From: JAGLQA01 sp023135565
GTDB taxonomy: Bacteria > Acidobacteriota > Aminicenantia > UBA2199
NCBI GenBank assembly: GCA_030639305.1
Contig: DAOWCY010000260.1
Location: 1-8,612, forward strand
DNA: 8,612 bases
Reading direction: 5' to 3'
Part shown: positions 6,852 through 8,612 of the stretch, piece after piece
How positions within the stretch are numbered: position 1 is the stretch's first letter
Layout of the letters: each line of letters begins with the position of its first letter
The notes under the pieces: generated by a model
Seen by the model: only the letters and a program-made list of their open reading frames with translations
Told to the model about the DNA's origin: nothing
The model's database searches: none
Position numbers and translations under genes: made by a program

Positions 6852-6933
6852 ACCCTATGAGGAAGCCTGGGAAGGAGTCGAGGACCCCACAGGTCTCGGG
6901 CAACCTGTTCAACGCCGCCATCCAGCCTCAAGG

Positions 6934-6961
6934 TGCCAATTTTTCATGGGAAAAATTGGCA
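6934..6961 (+). promoter_or_regulatory. Inverted repeat upstream of the ATPase gene, distal
   Basis: Twelve-base arms, TGCCAATTTTTC and GGAAAAATTGGCA, pair perfectly over twelve bases around the four-base loop ATGG. The AT-rich core (TTTTTC/GAAAAA) resembles that of the palindrome 48 bp downstream (centre to centre). It may be a second operator for the same regulator, or a terminator-like hairpin for transcripts arriving from the AlbA_2 gene. Confidence 0.65.
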
Positions 6962-6978
6962 AAATCTCACAAAGTTCC

Positions 6979-7012
6979 CAGGAAAAACGTGAAAATTTTC
7001 ACGTTTTTCCTG
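6979..7012 (+). promoter_or_regulatory. Perfect 34-bp palindrome upstream of the ATPase promoter
   Basis: Seventeen-base half-sites (CAGGAAAAACGTGAAAA and its complement) pair without a mismatch or spacer around a centre between 6995 and 6996. The right edge is seven bases before the -35 of the ATPase promoter. It lies outside the predicted leaderless transcript, so it should act as DNA, most simply as the operator of a dimeric regulator. The regulator is unknown. Confidence 0.8.
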
Positions 7013-7019
7013 CGAATAA

Positions 7020-7048
7020 TTGACACCGGGCTAAAAAAATAATATAAT
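7020..7048 (+). promoter_or_regulatory. Consensus sigma70-type promoter of the ATPase, leaderless
   Basis: TTGACA (7020-7025), exactly 17 bases, TATAAT (7043-7048): a fully consensus promoter. Six bases separate the -10 from the ATG at 7055, so +1 is predicted to be the A of the start codon. No Shine-Dalgarno sequence is present. Such a strong promoter next to a perfect palindrome suggests that the gene is normally held down by a repressor. Confidence 0.88.
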
Positions 7049-7054
7049 TACTCC

Positions 7055-8416
7055 ATGAAACGGGCTATCTATCAAAAACTGTTGGACTGGAAATCATCGG
7101 GCAGGCGAAAACCCCTGCTGCTGAAAGGGGCCAGGCAAACAGGGAAAACCTATATCCTTAAAGAATTTGGAAAAAATGAATACGAAAACATGTTTTATTT
7201 CAATTTCGAGGAGGAAGCTGGGCTCGAGGATTTTTTCCGCCGCGGCCTGGACCCCCGGAGGATTATCCAGCAGTTATCAACCTATCGAAAAAAGAAGATT
7301 ATGCCCGTTCGTGACCTGATCATTTTCGATGAAATCCAATTTTCCAATAATGCCTTGAATTCGTTAAAATATTTTCGCGAGGAAGCCGCTGATTACCATA
7401 TTGCCGCCGCAGGCTCACTGTTAGGGGTAAAGCTTTCCGGGCCCAAATCATTTCCCGTGGGCCAGGTTAATTTTCTCGAGATGTATCCGCTGACATTTTT
7501 CGAGTTCTTAGATGCCCTGGGGGAGAGCCGGTACCCGGAAATGTTGACCGCTTTGCAGGAATTAGAACCGCTGCCCAAGGTTTTCCATGAAGAATTAATC
7601 GACTTGCTCAGGAAATATTATTTTGTAGGAGGTATGCCGGAAGCGGTGCAGTATTATGCCGGGCCGGGCGATTTAATGGAAGTGCGCGCCATCCAGGACG
7701 AAATTCTTAATTCTTATGTTTTGGATTTTGCTAAACATGCACCCAATACGGATATTCCCAAGATCATACACATTTGGGATTCGCTTCCCATGCAATTGGC
7801 CCGGGAAAACAAAAAGTTTATTTTTTCCGCTGTGCAAAAGAGCGCCAGGGCAAGGGACTATGAAAGCGCCCTGCAGTGGCTGGAAGATTCCGGTTTGATC
7901 CTGCGGGCCTTTGCCGTCCCGGTGGGCAGGCATCCTTTAAAAGGATATATGAATCGCGGCAGTTTTAAGGTTTATTTATTAGATATAGGGCTGCTCGGTG
8001 CGCTGGCCGGTATCCCGGTAGAGATTATGGCCCCCGGGGACGGATTATTCTCAGCCTACCGGGGAGCTTTCGTAGAAAATTTCGCTGCCCAACAATTGGT
8101 ATCGGCTTTGCGGGTTAGTCTCTATTATTGGAGAAGCGAGGGCAAAATGGCGGAATTGGATTTTTTATATACCGCGGCGGGAACTATTTATCCTTTAGAG
8201 GTGAAGGCCGGGATAAATCCCAGGAGTAAAAGTTTGCAATCTTATGACCGGCAATTCCAGCCTCCTCTTTTACTGCGCACTACCTTGTTGAATCTCAAGC
8301 GGGACGGCAAGACTTGTAATATCCCGCTGTATGCGATATCCTGCCTGCCGCTGATTTTGGAATTAGCCACAGCCGGTCGACTTCGGGGACGGTGCGTTGG
8401 AATGTTGGAATGTTGA
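7055..8416 (+). CDS. AAA-type ATPase with DUF4143 domain
   Basis: A 453-residue P-loop ATPase of the widespread AAA_14/DUF4143 family. The N-terminal ATPase has Walker A GARQTGKT (25-32), Walker B LIIFDEIQ (88-95, Asp92-Glu93) and a sensor-like AAGSLLGV (118-125). YPLTFFEFL (144-152) and VGGMPEAVQYY (191-201) are family hallmarks. The C-terminal DUF4143 part contains KVYLLDIGLLGAL (305-317), FVENFAAQQL (339-348), and AELDFL...YPLEVKAG (366-385). The latter resembles a PD-(D/E)xK nuclease core (Asp369, Glu382, Lys384), although nuclease activity has not to my knowledge been generally shown for the family. The cellular role is unknown; these genes are scattered and multicopy in many genomes and probably transferred. 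The family consensus normally ends near IPLYAISCLP (423-432). The last 15 or so residues (about 439-453) are encoded by a segment that continues into the tandem repeat and promoter of the next gene, so the C-terminal tail may be acquired. The ATG is fixed by the promoter and by homology-like MKRAIYQKLLDW. Confidence 0.9.
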   Translation: MKRAIYQKLLDWKSSGRRKPLLLKGARQTGKTYILKEFGKNEYENMFYFNFEEEAGLEDFFRRGLDPRRIIQQLSTYRKKKIMPVRDLIIFDEIQFSNNALNSLKYFREEAADYHIAAAGSLLGVKLSGPKSFPVGQVNFLEMYPLTFFEFLDALGESRYPEMLTALQELEPLPKVFHEELIDLLRKYYFVGGMPEAVQYYAGPGDLMEVRAIQDEILNSYVLDFAKHAPNTDIPKIIHIWDSLPMQLARENKKFIFSAVQKSARARDYESALQWLEDSGLILRAFAVPVGRHPLKGYMNRGSFKVYLLDIGLLGALAGIPVEIMAPGDGLFSAYRGAFVENFAAQQLVSALRVSLYYWRSEGKMAELDFLYTAAGTIYPLEVKAGINPRSKSLQSYDRQFQPPLLLRTTLLNLKRDGKTCNIPLYAISCLPLILELATAGRLRGRCVGMLEC

Positions 8417-8419
8417 TTG
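8396..8419 (+). repeat. Short tandem repeat GTTGGAAT
   Basis: GTTGGAAT occurs at 8396-8403 and 8404-8411, followed by a degenerate third unit GTTGATTG (8412-8419). It encodes the last residues of the ATPase frame and supplies the -35 of the transposase promoter. It directly follows CGGGGACGGTGC (8384-8395), a GGGGACGGT-type motif that I associate, from memory, with the ends of REP-transposase units. Confidence 0.6.
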
Positions 8420-8433
8420 ATTTGTAGTATAAT
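8405..8433 (+). promoter_or_regulatory. Promoter of the RAYT transposase gene
   Basis: TTGGAA (8405-8410, four of six), 17 bases, TATAAT (8428-8433, perfect). The -10 is six bases before a CTG at 8440, the same spacing as in the leaderless ATPase gene. The -35 overlaps the stop region of the ATPase gene. Confidence 0.65.
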
Positions 8434-8439
8434 GAAGGC

Positions 8440-8612
8440 CTGATACGAGAACGAATTACTTATCCCGGCGCCTTTCATCATGTCATGAACCGGGGCTATA
8501 ACGGCAATCACATTTTTGAAGGCAACAAAAATAAAAGCCAATTCCTGGATTACCTTGAATGGGCCGCAAAGCAAATGAAAATTCGCCTGTTTGCCTATTG
8601 CGTATTGGATAA
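8440..8612 (+). CDS. REP-associated (Y1, IS200-like) transposase, 5' part
   Basis: The open frame reads LIRERITYPGAFHHVMNRGYNGNHIFEGNK..., ending at AYCVLDN at the window edge. The YPGAFHHVMNRG opening and FAYCVLDN segment are the hallmark N-terminal part of REP-associated tyrosine transposases (RAYT, Y1_Tnp/IS200-like HUH family), which nick and join single-stranded DNA and are domesticated to spread REP elements. The catalytic HUH pair and Tyr would lie beyond the window. No ATG, GTG or TTG exists in frame between the stop at 8425-8427 and the conserved region; the codon where Met is expected is CTG (8440), at the predicted transcription start. Either CTG is used in a leaderless mRNA or the start codon is mutated and the gene is dying. 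The nearby ATG at 8432 is out of frame and meets a stop after three codons. Confidence 0.85.
   Translation, partial: MIRERITYPGAFHHVMNRGYNGNHIFEGNKNKSQFLDYLEWAAKQMKIRLFAYCVLD

Noticed and set aside
6857..7042. Small plus-strand ORF of 61 codons before the ATPase
   Set aside because: It reads through both inverted repeats and the ATPase promoter and has no ribosome binding site or recognisable sequence.
8242..8574. Minus-strand 110-codon ORF across the ATPase end and the transposase start
   Set aside because: It is antisense to two well-supported reading frames and spans the promoter between them; composition looks like a shadow frame.

Overview
The window looks like an accessory stretch of the chromosome of an uncultured, mid-GC bacterium. 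It carries five recognisable protein genes of widely scattered types, wide AT-rich intergenic spaces and several kinds of repeat. I cannot place the organism firmly. The TPR-CHAT protein, the DUF4143 ATPase, the Schlafen-type regulator and the REP/RAYT-like repeats would suit a candidate phylum such as Aminicenantes or a related acidobacterial-type lineage, but this is an impression, not a demonstration.

Layout. Bases 1-8 may hold the first codons of a gene leaving the window on the minus strand. Bases 233-293 and 1877-1937 are two copies (59/61 identical) of a GC-hairpin plus AT-hairpin repeat in inverted orientation. They bracket a single-gene unit, a class III PLP aminotransferase related to glutamate-1-semialdehyde aminomutase (415-1815, +). 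A large TPR-CHAT protein with an N-terminal export signal is convergent to it (4974-2017, -). Divergent from that gene is a Schlafen AlbA_2/RecG-like ATP-binding regulator (5356-6810, +), bracketed by an exact 30-base direct repeat with a third partial copy in its leader. Next comes a DUF4143 AAA ATPase (7055-8416, +), preceded by two inverted repeats, one a perfect 34-bp palindrome. The window ends inside a REP-associated (Y1, IS200-like) transposase (8440-8612, +, cut by the window edge).

Expression. The aminotransferase and the ATPase have excellent sigma70-type promoters (TTGACA, 17-base spacer, TAAAAT or TATAAT) whose -10 box ends only 5-6 bases before the ATG, with no Shine-Dalgarno sequence, so their mRNAs are predicted to be leaderless. 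The transposase has the same geometry, but the codon at the predicted +1 is CTG. In contrast, the AlbA_2 gene has a normal leader with a GGAG ribosome binding site.

The genes do not form one operon: each has its own promoter. The CHAT protease, AlbA_2 regulator and DUF4143 ATPase belong to families that are common in variable, defence-like or mobile parts of genomes, and the repeats around each gene suggest independent acquisition. The most interesting candidate is the AlbA_2 gene with its bracketing TTATGTGAC repeats, which looks like a self-contained, possibly self-regulated or mobile cassette.
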